A DNA stretch of 26,278 bases from DASSFZ01 sp035283185 (lineage in GTDB: Bacteria; Chloroflexota; Anaerolineae; Fen-1058). Positions 7,494-14,687 of the stretch are shown piece after piece. The DNA lies in the NCBI GenBank assembly GCA_035283185.1, contig DATEUJ010000047.1, positions 1-26,278 on the forward strand, written 5' to 3'. Position 1 is the stretch's first letter. Each line of letters starts with the position of its first letter. A program made the position numbers and the translations under genes. Under the pieces are notes generated by a model, which was given only the letters and a program-made list of their open reading frames with translations, made no database searches and had not been told where the DNA came from.

Positions 7494-8393
7494 ATGTCGT
7501 CGGCGTCCAGCGGGGGGAGAGAGAAGCTTCGAGGCATTATCGACTTGACACGCTACAAGGAATACGCCATCTTCGTCGTCGTCACCACGTTTCTCGGCGC
7601 GCAGGTGTCCGGCGCGCCACTCGACGGACGGCTGCTGCTGGCGCTCGTCGCGAACTGGCTGGCTGTCGGTTTCTCGTTCATGATCAACGACGTCGAGGAT
7701 GCCGCCGACGACGCGCTGAATCCGGCCAAGGTGCAGCGCAACCCGGTGTCGGCGGGCCGGCTGGAACGGCGGGCGGCGTACAAAGCTTCGTTCGCGGCGG
7801 CGATCCTGGCCGGCGCGGCGTTTTACCTGCTTGGCCCTGTTCCGTTCTGGCTGGGCGTCGTATGTCTGGTCATCGGCTTCCTCTACTCGTGGCGGCCGGT
7901 GCGCCTGAAGCGCATCCCGATCGTCGACCTGATCTCGCACAGCCTGCTGTTGGCCGGCTTGCAGTACCTGTGTGCGTACTTCACCTTCGCGTCGAGCGCG
8001 GCCGGCGCGCAGTGGATCGCGCCGTTCGTCTTCGTGATGTCGATCAGCATGTACGGCGAACTGTTCAACGAGGTGCGCGACCTGGAGGGCGATCTCCAGG
8101 CCGGAGTGACGCACACGGCGGCGGTCGTCGGCGAAAAAGGCGCGCACGTCCTGATGTATGCGCTTCTGGCGGTCGGCGGCATTTCCTTCGCGTACAGCAT
8201 CGTGGCCGGGCTGGTTCCGTGGTGGGTGCTCGTCGTGCTATTCGTGCTGGCCGCGATCATTCTGGCCCACCCGATCCTGAAGATGCGGCGCGGGTCGGCG
8301 GTCGACCTGGTCGGGCCGCTGCACGTTCCGGCGCAGATCGTCGGCGCGCTGACGATGATCGTGTGGGTGGCTGTCGGCACCTTCCTTCAATAG
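7494..8393 (+). CDS. UbiA-family prenyltransferase
   Basis: A 299-aa integral membrane protein with about eight hydrophobic segments. UbiA enzymes attach an isoprenoid chain to an aromatic ring or other acceptor. The first aspartate-rich motif is NDVEDAADD (65-73) followed by RNPVSAGRL; the second is NEVRDLEGDLQAG (192-204), both needed for magnesium-diphosphate binding. The start at 7494 follows an AAGGAGG site. The acceptor cannot be told from sequence: quinone, chlorophyll-type, heme and lipid-ether branches share these motifs. A small membrane protein and an SDR reductase follow on the same strand, so an isoprenoid-lipid or quinone pathway is possible. Confidence 0.88.
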   Translation: MSSASSGGREKLRGIIDLTRYKEYAIFVVVTTFLGAQVSGAPLDGRLLLALVANWLAVGFSFMINDVEDAADDALNPAKVQRNPVSAGRLERRAAYKASFAAAILAGAAFYLLGPVPFWLGVVCLVIGFLYSWRPVRLKRIPIVDLISHSLLLAGLQYLCAYFTFASSAAGAQWIAPFVFVMSISMYGELFNEVRDLEGDLQAGVTHTAAVVGEKGAHVLMYALLAVGGISFAYSIVAGLVPWWVLVVLFVLAAIILAHPILKMRRGSAVDLVGPLHVPAQIVGALTMIVWVAVGTFLQ

Positions 8394-8428
8394 GATGCGC
8401 GTCGAGGCGCTTCGAGCCTGACCGGAAG

Positions 8429-8764
8429 ATGTTCGAATCAAGCAACGCACTCGTGGGACTGTTGTGCCTGGCAGGCGCGATCCTCTTGGCGTTCGTCTAT
8501 CCGCTCGGACGCAAAGATGGTCAGCACCTGTTCTTCAACCTTGTGATCGTCGCATTGTTCGTCGTCGCCGCGTTCAACTTGATTTCGAAGGATGTGATCG
8601 AGTCCGACGCGGCGGTGCTTCTCCTTGGGTTGGGCGCCGGCGCTGTGGCCGTGCTGATCCGCAGCTTCCGGCGGTGGGTGAAGTACTATCAAGGCGTGGT
8701 GACCCGACGCACCAGTCCGTATTACTGGTACGGCCGCGCCTATCGGCGGCGGAGGCGGCGCTGA
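8429..8764 (+). CDS. Small two-to-three-helix membrane protein, unknown function
   Basis: A 111-aa protein not recognised as any family. It has hydrophobic stretches at about 8-26, 36-52 and 64-80, then a basic, tyrosine-rich tail ending YYWYGRAYRRRRRR. The basic tail would be expected on the cytoplasmic side. The start at 8429 is chosen because the frame further upstream runs inside the UbiA gene. Spacing of 35 bases after UbiA and 31 before the next gene suggests a shared transcript. Confidence 0.6.
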   Translation: MFESSNALVGLLCLAGAILLAFVYPLGRKDGQHLFFNLVIVALFVVAAFNLISKDVIESDAAVLLLGLGAGAVAVLIRSFRRWVKYYQGVVTRRTSPYYWYGRAYRRRRRR

Positions 8765-8795
8765 GCCGCTCCACTCTCCGCATGAGACGCCAGAT

Positions 8796-9818
8796 ATGAA
8801 CGCCCTGGTCACCGGCGGCACGGGCTTCCTCGGCGCGAACCTGGCGAAGGGGTTGCTCGAGCGCGGCTGGCAGGTGCGTATCCTGCGCCGATCGACTTCG
8901 CCGCTCGACGCGGTCGGCGACCTGAGCGTCGAGCACGCGATCGGCGACGTCCTGGACCCCGCCTCGCTCGCGGCGGCGATGACCGGCGTCGACGTCGTCT
9001 TTCACGTCGCGGCGATCTCGATTTACTGGCGCAGCAAGCCCGGCCTGCTCTATCAGGTCAACGTCGAGGGGACGCGCCGCGTGCTCGATGCAGCCCGGCA
9101 GGCGGGCGCGAAGCGCGTCGTGTTCACGAGCAGCGGGGCGGCGGTCGGCATCGTCCGGGGCCGCCCGTCGAACGAAGACGACGCGTTCCACGAGAAGATC
9201 GCTCGCTTCCCGTATGGTCACAGCAAATGGCTGGCCGAGGAATTAGCGCGCGAGGCAGCGAAGAAGGGGCAGAATGTCGTCATCGTCAACCCGTCGGTGG
9301 TCATCGGCCCGCGCGACATCAACTGGGGATCGGGGAGCATCATCAAAGAGATGGCGAGCCGGCGTGTGCCGGGCGTGCCGCCCGGCGGGGCGAACACCGT
9401 CGCCGTCGAGGATGTCGTGGCAGGGCACATGGCCGCGGCGGGGAAGGGCCGATCGGGCGAGCGGTATTTGTTGACCGGCGAAAATCTCACGCACCGGCAG
9501 TTGGCCGACATCGTCGCGCGCGTCGTCGGCGTCGAGCCGCCGCGCTGGGACATGCCGGGCTGGCTGTTTCCGCCGCTGGCGTTCGCCAGCGGCGCAGCGT
9601 CCCGGCTTGGCGTGCGCCTGCCCATCGACGCGACGCAGATTCTGCTCAGCCGCGAATTCATCTGGTTCGACAACGCCAAGGCGCGACGCGAGCTTGACCT
9701 GCCCACTCCGTGCACGCCGATCGAGCAAGCGGTGCGGCAAGCGTATGAGTGGTATGTGGAGAATGGCTATCTGTCAGCATCAAAATCCAAACTGCAAACT
9801 TCAAACTCCAAACTCTAA
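8796..9818 (+). CDS. NAD(P)-dependent epimerase/dehydratase (extended SDR)
   Basis: A 340-aa protein of the extended short-chain dehydrogenase group, closest in pattern to dihydroflavonol-reductase/HpnA-like members. It opens MNALVTGGTGFLGANLA (Rossmann dinucleotide site), has DVVFHVAAIS, VNVEGTRRVLDAA, VFTSSGAAVG, and the catalytic Y140 and K144 in YGHSK. The substrate is unknown. Its last 13 or so residues (ASKSKLQTSNSKL) are encoded by a simple TCCAAACT-type repeat, so the original stop has probably been lost and the protein extended. It sits in a plus-strand run with UbiA and the hydrolase-fold gene. Confidence 0.88.
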   Translation: MNALVTGGTGFLGANLAKGLLERGWQVRILRRSTSPLDAVGDLSVEHAIGDVLDPASLAAAMTGVDVVFHVAAISIYWRSKPGLLYQVNVEGTRRVLDAARQAGAKRVVFTSSGAAVGIVRGRPSNEDDAFHEKIARFPYGHSKWLAEELAREAAKKGQNVVIVNPSVVIGPRDINWGSGSIIKEMASRRVPGVPPGGANTVAVEDVVAGHMAAAGKGRSGERYLLTGENLTHRQLADIVARVVGVEPPRWDMPGWLFPPLAFASGAASRLGVRLPIDATQILLSREFIWFDNAKARRELDLPTPCTPIEQAVRQAYEWYVENGYLSASKSKLQTSNSKL

Positions 9819-9830
9819 CTCTAACTTCCA
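9781..9830 (+). repeat. TCCAAACT-type simple repeat, copy 1
   Basis: An AC-rich stretch made of variants of CAAACTTC, CAAACTCC and CTAACTC. It supplies the final codons of the SDR gene and the space before the next ribosome binding site. Similar stretches lie at 14616-14684 and 12285-12320. Confidence 0.7.
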
Positions 9831-9840
9831 AGGTGGTTGA

Positions 9841-10689
9841 GTGGAACCGAGACTCTCGCGTCGCACCGTGAACGGGCGCGGCCTGCAAGTCGCCACGAGC
9901 GGGGTAGGCCCGCCGCTGCTCATGTTGCCCTCGATCCTGATGACGCACACGAACTGGTCGCTCCTGCGGCCACATCTTGAGTCCCATATGCTGCTGATCA
10001 TGCCTGACCCCTTGGGCAGCGGGCTGTCGGACAAGCCGGACAGGCCCGAGGAGTACACGCACGGGGCGCAGGCCGACCTCATGCTCGGCCTGCTCGACGC
10101 CATGCAAGCTCGCGAGGCGCACGTCATCGGCTCGGCGCTGGGCGGCGCGACGGCGATGGCGATGGCCGGCAGGGCGCGCGATCGAATCCGGTCTGCGGTG
10201 CTTATCGAGGGCATTTTCGCCGAGCGGCAATTGCCGCTGTGGGCGGCGCGCATGCGCGATACGCTGGCCGACGCGCTCATGGGCCGCATGGCGTTCGGCT
10301 CGATGAAGAAGCGCGTCGTCGCCGAAGGCCTGGCGAAGGCGACGATGCGCGACGCCTGGGCCGGACTCTCGAAGATCGAGCAGCAAGCCGCCGCCGACGC
10401 CTATTTCGACCCGGAGGCTGATCGCAAGGGATGGCTGGGCCAGCTCAGAGGCGCCGGGCGCGACGTGACGCCGCTGCTGGACGGCTTGCAGACGCCGATC
10501 CTGTATTTGCGCGGCGCACTGTCGACGGCCGGCGATTTCCTTGAGAGGAGTATGGGATTCCTGGGGACGCTGCCGAATGCGCGTGTAGTCGCCGTCGAAA
10601 ACGGCGCACACGATCTTCACATCCAGCAGCCGCAGAAGGTGGCAGAGCTGGCGCTGGCGTTTTGGCGAGAGATAGAGGAGCGAGCATGA
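9841..10689 (+). CDS. Alpha/beta-hydrolase-fold protein with altered nucleophile
   Basis: A 282-aa protein with the alpha/beta-hydrolase layout: LLMLPSILMTHTNW, PDPLGSGLSDKP, and the elbow region HVIGSALGGATAMAMAG. The usual elbow is G-x-S-x-G; here GSALGG places A99 where the nucleophilic serine is expected, with the serine one position earlier (S98). The late histidine is kept in NGAHDLHIQQP, but the acidic residue is not obvious. It may be a non-hydrolytic member of the fold or use S98. The start is GTG at 9841 behind AAGGTGG; no ATG fits as well. Its stop overlaps the ATG of the LLM oxidoreductase (ATGA at 10686-10689), so the two are coupled and may share a pathway. Confidence 0.8.
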   Translation: MEPRLSRRTVNGRGLQVATSGVGPPLLMLPSILMTHTNWSLLRPHLESHMLLIMPDPLGSGLSDKPDRPEEYTHGAQADLMLGLLDAMQAREAHVIGSALGGATAMAMAGRARDRIRSAVLIEGIFAERQLPLWAARMRDTLADALMGRMAFGSMKKRVVAEGLAKATMRDAWAGLSKIEQQAAADAYFDPEADRKGWLGQLRGAGRDVTPLLDGLQTPILYLRGALSTAGDFLERSMGFLGTLPNARVVAVENGAHDLHIQQPQKVAELALAFWREIEERA

Positions 10690-11696
10690 AATTCGACACC
10701 TCAATCGGATTCGGCGTGGACCTGAAAGATGTCCCCGTGATTGCGCGCGCGGCCGAAGCGATCGGCTTCGACGCGCTGTGGAGCAGCGAGACGCAGCACG
10801 ACCCGTTCCTGCCCCTGGCGCTGATTGCTGAGCACACGCAGCGCATTCACCTCGGCACGGCGGTGGCGATCGCTTTCGCGCGCAGCCCCATCGTGCTGGC
10901 GCACACGGCGTGGGACCTCGCCGGGCAGTCCGGCGGGCGGTTCATTCTCGGCCTGGGCACGCAGGTGAAGCCGCACATCGAGCGGCGCTTCGGCATGCCG
11001 TGGGGACCGCCGGTCGCCCGGCTGCGCGAGTTCGTGCGGGTGATGCGCGCCGTGTGGGACAACTGGCAAAACGGGACGCGCCTGAACTTTCGCGGCGAGC
11101 ATTACAAGGTCACGCTGATGACGCCGTTCTTCAGCCCGGCGCCGATCGACCCGCTGCACGCGAACATCCCGATCTACATCGCCGGCGTCGGCGCTCCGTT
11201 GAGCCGGCTGGCGGGCGAGGTCGCCGACGGATTCGTCGTGCATCCCCTGAACACGCCGAAGTATCTCGCCGAGGTGGTGCGGCCCGCGATCGAAGAAGGC
11301 GCCCGAAGATCCGGTCGATCCGCGAGCGATGTCGTCATTTCAGGCTCGGTCTTCGTCGCGTTCGACGCGGCCGAGCGCGAGGCGGCCCGCGCGCAGATTT
11401 CTTTTTACGCCTCGACGCCGTCGTACCGGCCGGTGCTCGATCTGCACGGCTGGGGCGCGATCGGCGAGCAGTTGTCGGCGCTGGCTTCGCGTGGACGGTG
11501 GGATGAAATGCCCGGCGTGGTGAGCGACGGGATGCTCGACGCGATATGCGTCGCCGGAACGTGGGATGAGGTGGCCGATCAGGTCAAGGCCCGCTACGGC
11601 GGACTGGCCGATCGGATCGGGTTCTATCGCCCGTTCGTGCCGGGCGTCGACGAGGAGCGCTGGCGGGCCGTAGCCGATCGACTGCGGGAGCCATAG
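10686..11696 (+). CDS. LLM-class (F420-dependent) oxidoreductase
   Basis: A 336-aa luciferase-like TIM-barrel protein. It starts MKFDTSIGFGVDLKDV, with AIGFDALWSSETQHDPF, GTAVAIAFARSPIVLA, GRFILGLGTQVKPHIERRFG, and PIYIAGVGAPLSRLAGEVAD. These match the F420-dependent branch rather than the flavin-dependent luciferases. The substrate is unknown. The ATG at 10686 has a GAGGAG site and overlaps the previous stop; an in-frame ATG at 10662 lies inside the previous gene. The stop codon (11694-11696) overlaps the first arm of a palindromic repeat. Confidence 0.88.
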   Translation: MKFDTSIGFGVDLKDVPVIARAAEAIGFDALWSSETQHDPFLPLALIAEHTQRIHLGTAVAIAFARSPIVLAHTAWDLAGQSGGRFILGLGTQVKPHIERRFGMPWGPPVARLREFVRVMRAVWDNWQNGTRLNFRGEHYKVTLMTPFFSPAPIDPLHANIPIYIAGVGAPLSRLAGEVADGFVVHPLNTPKYLAEVVRPAIEEGARRSGRSASDVVISGSVFVAFDAAEREAARAQISFYASTPSYRPVLDLHGWGAIGEQLSALASRGRWDEMPGVVSDGMLDAICVAGTWDEVADQVKARYGGLADRIGFYRPFVPGVDEERWRAVADRLREP

Positions 11697-11758
11697 ACCT
11701 GGCAGGTCTTGTCAGCTGATATTAGGCGTCGGCTGGATCACCAAGACCTGCCAGGTCT
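11695..11758. repeat. Paired AGACCTG-CAGGTCT palindromes between convergent genes
   Basis: Two 15-base near-palindromes, 11695-11709 and 11744-11758, are inverted copies of each other. One overlaps the stop of the LLM gene; the other lies in the last codons of the THEP1 gene on the other strand, supplying its SDLAGLGDP end. The pair can fold into a long hairpin and may act as a two-way terminator, but there is no T-run. Confidence 0.75.
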
Positions 11759-12282
11759 GACTTGAGCCGGTCCTCCAGCCACTGCAGCACGCGCACGGCC
11801 ATCGTTCCCCGATTCTGCTTCGTCACCTCGATCGTCCTCACACCCGGCATCCGCTTCAGCGCGTCGACCCACGGCTCGGCGGCGATCATCGCCGTGGCGA
11901 TCACCGGCTTGCCGCAGTCGATCGCCTTGATCACGGCGCTTTTGAACTGAGACGAGAACAATTCCATTTTGCCGATCTCGTCGAAGATGACGATCTCCGC
12001 GCTTTCAATCGCGCGGCGCAGCGCCGCCACGCCGACCCGCTCGAAGCCGGCCACGTCTACGCCGTAACGCCCCACCTTCGATCGCGATCGTATGTCGACG
12101 TGCGCCAGCGTCGCCTGCTGCCCGTCGAGCGCGATGACGCGGAAACCTTTGCGCCCGCCCGGCCCGAGGATCTCTTCCGTGTAGAAGCCGCCCGCGCGAT
12201 CGCCGAGCGCCTGTGCGAGGTGCTTGATGATCGTCGTCTTGCCGACGCCCGGCCTGCCGGTGAGAAGGAGAGTCCGTCTCAT
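11722..12282 (-). CDS. THEP1-family nucleoside-triphosphatase
   Basis: A 186-aa P-loop NTPase of the THEP1 type (COG1618). Walker A is GRPGVGKTT at 9-17; other family blocks are GGFYTEEI, RKGFRVIALDG, VIFDEIGKMELFS (Walker B) and a late CGKPVIATA-like strand. These enzymes hydrolyse NTPs slowly in vitro; the cellular role is unsettled. The start at 12282 is chosen because MRRTLLLTG is the family N-terminus and the in-frame extension to 12336 runs through simple repeat and a likely -10 element. The C-terminus is built from the palindromic repeat at 11744-11758. It is the only minus-strand gene among the plus-strand metabolic genes. Confidence 0.88.
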   Translation of the reverse strand: MRRTLLLTGRPGVGKTTIIKHLAQALGDRAGGFYTEEILGPGGRKGFRVIALDGQQATLAHVDIRSRSKVGRYGVDVAGFERVGVAALRRAIESAEIVIFDEIGKMELFSSQFKSAVIKAIDCGKPVIATAMIAAEPWVDALKRMPGVRTIEVTKQNRGTMAVRVLQWLEDRLKSDLAGLGDPADA

Positions 12283-12284
12283 AC

Positions 12285-12320
12285 ACAACTTCAAAATCCA
12301 AAGGTTCAAACGACAAATCT
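12285..12320. repeat. TCCAAACT-type simple repeat, copy 3 (short)
   Basis: A stretch of CAACTTCAAAATCC and GGTTCAAACG type, like 9781-9830 and 14616-14684. It forms the untranslated leader of the THEP1 gene. Confidence 0.5.
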
Positions 12321-12339
12321 CCGCACCTGGACGCACGCC

Positions 12340-12345
12340 AGTATA
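12340..12345 (-). promoter_or_regulatory. Possible -10 element for the THEP1 gene
   Basis: On the minus strand this reads TATACT, with transcription then expected about 50 bases before the THEP1 ATG. The -35 region 17 bases upstream (TGTGTA) is weak, so confidence is low. Confidence 0.35.
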
Positions 12346-12388
12346 TCATGAGCTCTGGTGATTACACACATCTGATGCTCGCCATCCG

Positions 12389-12421
12389 CGTCCCCACGGA
12401 CGGCCCGCGAGGACGCGGGCC
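12389..12421. repeat. Double hairpin in the divergent intergenic region
   Basis: Two adjacent hairpins: CGTCC/GGACG (12389-12402) and a perfect 8-base GGCCCGCG/CGCGGGCC stem with an AGGA loop (12402-12421). A third GC hairpin (six C, TGC loop, six G) is at 12512-12526. The rest of 12283-12628 holds the two promoters and no gene I can support. Confidence 0.65.
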
Positions 12422-12572
12422 TCGGAGCACTTGTGAATAGTCTCCAAGCCGTGGTGATGACACACGACGCTCATGCCGCCGTCCCTTCGACTCTGCTCCC
12501 CGCTCCACCTGCCCCCCTGCGGGGGGTTCGGTCGGGGACTTCGCAGGGCAGGCTCCGGCGGCGTTGGCCGCG

Positions 12573-12601
12573 TTGCCCGGAGTCATGTCCTCGTGTACAA
12601 T
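12573..12601 (+). promoter_or_regulatory. Promoter of the AI-2E-family permease gene
   Basis: TTGCCC (12573-12578), a 17-base spacer, then TACAAT (12596-12601). The spacing is ideal and the -10 is one base from consensus. It lies downstream of the longest possible start of the permease frame, which supports the later ATG at 12629. Confidence 0.6.
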
Positions 12602-12628
12602 CCGGCGCATGTCACGCGGAGCAAGCGG

Positions 12629-13828
12629 ATGGCGCAGGGACAGGGATTGAGTCGCACGCTGATCGTCCTCCTCACGATCGCCGTGTCGATCTACCTGCTG
12701 GAGAAGCTGGGCGCGCTGGTGGGCGCGCTGGGCAACGTCGTTCTGCTGCTCGCACTCTCGTGGCTGCTGGCCTTCGTGCTGCAGCCGGTGGTGAACTGGT
12801 TCGACCGCGGGATCGTGCCGCGCGGCGTGCTGCGCTGGGCGCGCGCCCGCGCTGGCGACGCCTGGGGCGATCGCCTGGAGCGCTTGAATCTGCCGTATGG
12901 GCTTGCCGTGGCCGTCGTGTTCTTGCTGGTGCTGGCAGCCTTGATCTTCGTCCTGCTCGAGTTGATCCCGGTCGTGATCGATCAGATTGCCCAGATCGCT
13001 CAAAGTCTTATCACGATCACCGATGATCTTCCCGGCGCTTTTCAGCGTATCGCGGACTGGCTGACCGAAGTGCGCCAGCGCCTGATCGTCGACTTCCAGA
13101 TCGATCCGGCTGCCATCCCGCTGCCATCGCCTGAAGACCTGATTGCCGAAGTGGGGCGTCTCGTGGCAGGGCTGGGCCAACTGGCGCTCGATCTGGTGGC
13201 CGGTTTCGTCTTCTTCCTGACGCAATTGGTGCTGGTCTTCCTCATCGCCGCTTATATTCTGATCGACGGCCGCAGACTGGGGCGGGAGATCTTGCAGGTG
13301 CTTCCCGATCGCCTGGCCGGCGACATCCGCGTAGGGTACAGCACGCTCGATCGCACCTTCGGCGGGTTCGTGCGCGGCATGCTGCTGCAGGCGCTGCTGT
13401 ACGGCAGCGTAGTGACGGCGTCGATGCTGTTGTTCGGATTGTCTTACGCGCTCGTGGTCGGCGCCGCGACCGGCCTGCTCATGCTGATCCCGTACGTGGG
13501 CGGCGTCATCGGGCTGGCGCTGCCGCTGCTCGCCGGACTGATCCAATCCTCGCCCAACACGCTGCCGCTCGTCCTGGTGCTCTTCATCTTCCAGATGCTG
13601 TTGTTCAATCTGATCATGCCACGCATCCTGAGCCAGGCGCTGCGGGTGCCCACGCTGTTCGTGTTCGTCGCGCTGATCGTCGCCGCGCAGTTGATCGGAG
13701 TGTGGGGATTGCTGTTCGGCGTTCCGCTGGCAGCGGCGCTGTACTCGATCGCGCTGGCGCTACTGCGGCGCGTCAAGCATTACGCCGAAGCGCACGCGCC
13801 GGGCGAGCCGGGCCTGACGAATGGCTGA
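12629..13828 (+). CDS. AI-2E family transporter (UPF0118 permease)
   Basis: A 399-aa membrane protein with the AI-2E/PerM layout: two N-terminal hydrophobic segments (LIVLLTIAVSIYLLEKLG and VLLLALSWLLAFVLQPVV), a third, then a long amphipathic soluble region (about 115-190), and a hydrophobic C-terminal half with LLIPYVGGVIGLALPLLAG and LSQALRVPTLFVFVALIVA, which are the family signatures. Members export small molecules, ions or signals; the substrate here is unknown. The start at 12629 is chosen from the promoter position; the frame is open to 12473, but that stretch contains the promoter. It overlaps the next gene by eight bases, implying a common transcript. Confidence 0.87.
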   Translation: MAQGQGLSRTLIVLLTIAVSIYLLEKLGALVGALGNVVLLLALSWLLAFVLQPVVNWFDRGIVPRGVLRWARARAGDAWGDRLERLNLPYGLAVAVVFLLVLAALIFVLLELIPVVIDQIAQIAQSLITITDDLPGAFQRIADWLTEVRQRLIVDFQIDPAAIPLPSPEDLIAEVGRLVAGLGQLALDLVAGFVFFLTQLVLVFLIAAYILIDGRRLGREILQVLPDRLAGDIRVGYSTLDRTFGGFVRGMLLQALLYGSVVTASMLLFGLSYALVVGAATGLLMLIPYVGGVIGLALPLLAGLIQSSPNTLPLVLVLFIFQMLLFNLIMPRILSQALRVPTLFVFVALIVAAQLIGVWGLLFGVPLAAALYSIALALLRRVKHYAEAHAPGEPGLTNG

Positions 13829-14669
13829 GGGTCGACGCACAGGCTCCGCCGAATTGCGCGGCTCGGATCCCGATGCGGGCGAGCCGTTCTTCTTCGCGGG
13901 CGGGTCGATCGGGTGCGTGCTGCTGCACGGCTTCACGGCCGCGCCGCGCGAGATGCGCCCGATGGGGGAGTTCCTAAACGAGAGAGGCATCACGGTCTAC
14001 GGCGCGCGCCTCGCCGGACACGGAACCTGTCCCGAGGACCTGGCCCGCACGGCCTGGCGTGACTGGTATACCTCTGCGCTCGGCGCGGTGCAGAGGCTGC
14101 GCGAGCGCTGCCGCGCGGTGTTTGCCTGCGGCCTGTCACTCGGCGGCGCGCTGTCCCTGTTATTGGCGGCCCACAAAGAGGTCGACGGCGCGATCGCGAT
14201 CAACACGCCATTGCGCCCTCACGACAAGCGCCTGAAGTATGCGCGCTTTCTGGCGCCGTTCAAGCCTTACACGCCGAAGGGACTGGCGAATCTGCACGAC
14301 CCGACTGCGCTGGCCGATCATGCCGACTACCTGCGCATCCCCACGCGCGCGGCAGCGGAGTTGCACCGGCTGACGCGGGTTCTGGAACGCGCTCTGCCTC
14401 GCGTCGATGCGCCCGTGCTGGTGATCAAGTCGCGGCTCGATCGGGTCGTCCCCCCTGACGACGGGCAGACGATCTTCGACCGCATCGCGGCCTCCGACAA
14501 GCGCCTGGTATGGCTGGCGCGCGGCGGTCACATCGCCACCGAGGATTACGACAAAGAGATTGTATTTGAAGAGGCGCTGCATTTCATCGAAGCGCACACG
14601 CCCGCGAAGCGGGCAGTCCAACTTCAAATTTCAAATTTCAAACTTCAAACTCCCAACTCCCAACTCTAA
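13821..14669 (+). CDS. Alpha/beta-hydrolase esterase (Est30/monoglyceride-lipase-like)
   Basis: A 282-aa serine hydrolase. The oxyanion region is CVLLHGFTAAPREM, the nucleophile elbow GLSLGG has S106, the acid is D207 in KSRLDRVVPP, and the histidine is H237 in RGGHIATED. This is the complete triad and pattern of carboxylesterases such as Est30 (COG1647). Likely substrates are short to medium acyl esters. No signal peptide is seen, so it is cytoplasmic. It starts inside the permease stop (eight-base overlap). The last 16 residues are encoded by a simple repeat and are not part of the fold, matching the end of the SDR gene. Confidence 0.88.
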   Translation: MAEGRRTGSAELRGSDPDAGEPFFFAGGSIGCVLLHGFTAAPREMRPMGEFLNERGITVYGARLAGHGTCPEDLARTAWRDWYTSALGAVQRLRERCRAVFACGLSLGGALSLLLAAHKEVDGAIAINTPLRPHDKRLKYARFLAPFKPYTPKGLANLHDPTALADHADYLRIPTRAAAELHRLTRVLERALPRVDAPVLVIKSRLDRVVPPDDGQTIFDRIAASDKRLVWLARGGHIATEDYDKEIVFEEALHFIEAHTPAKRAVQLQISNFKLQTPNSQL

Positions 14670-14684
14670 CTCCCGAACTCAAAC
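14616..14684 (+). repeat. TCCAAACT-type simple repeat, copy 2
   Basis: A run of TTCAAATT, TTCAAACT, CCCAACT and CTAACTCC units. It encodes the C-terminal tail of the esterase and fills the gap to the MFS gene. Confidence 0.75.
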
Positions 14685-14687
14685 GCC

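Noticed and set aside
7862..8428. Long upstream extension of the small membrane protein
   Set aside because: It runs through the UbiA gene in another frame with an Arg-rich shadow composition; ATG at 8429 gives a sensible membrane protein.
12473..12628. Extended start of the AI-2E permease
   Set aside because: The stretch contains the TTGCCC/TACAAT promoter and a GC hairpin, and its translation has no membrane or family character.
12362..13546. 394-aa minus-strand frame rich in Gln and His
   Set aside because: Antisense shadow of the permease gene, with the low-complexity composition typical of GC-rich shadows.
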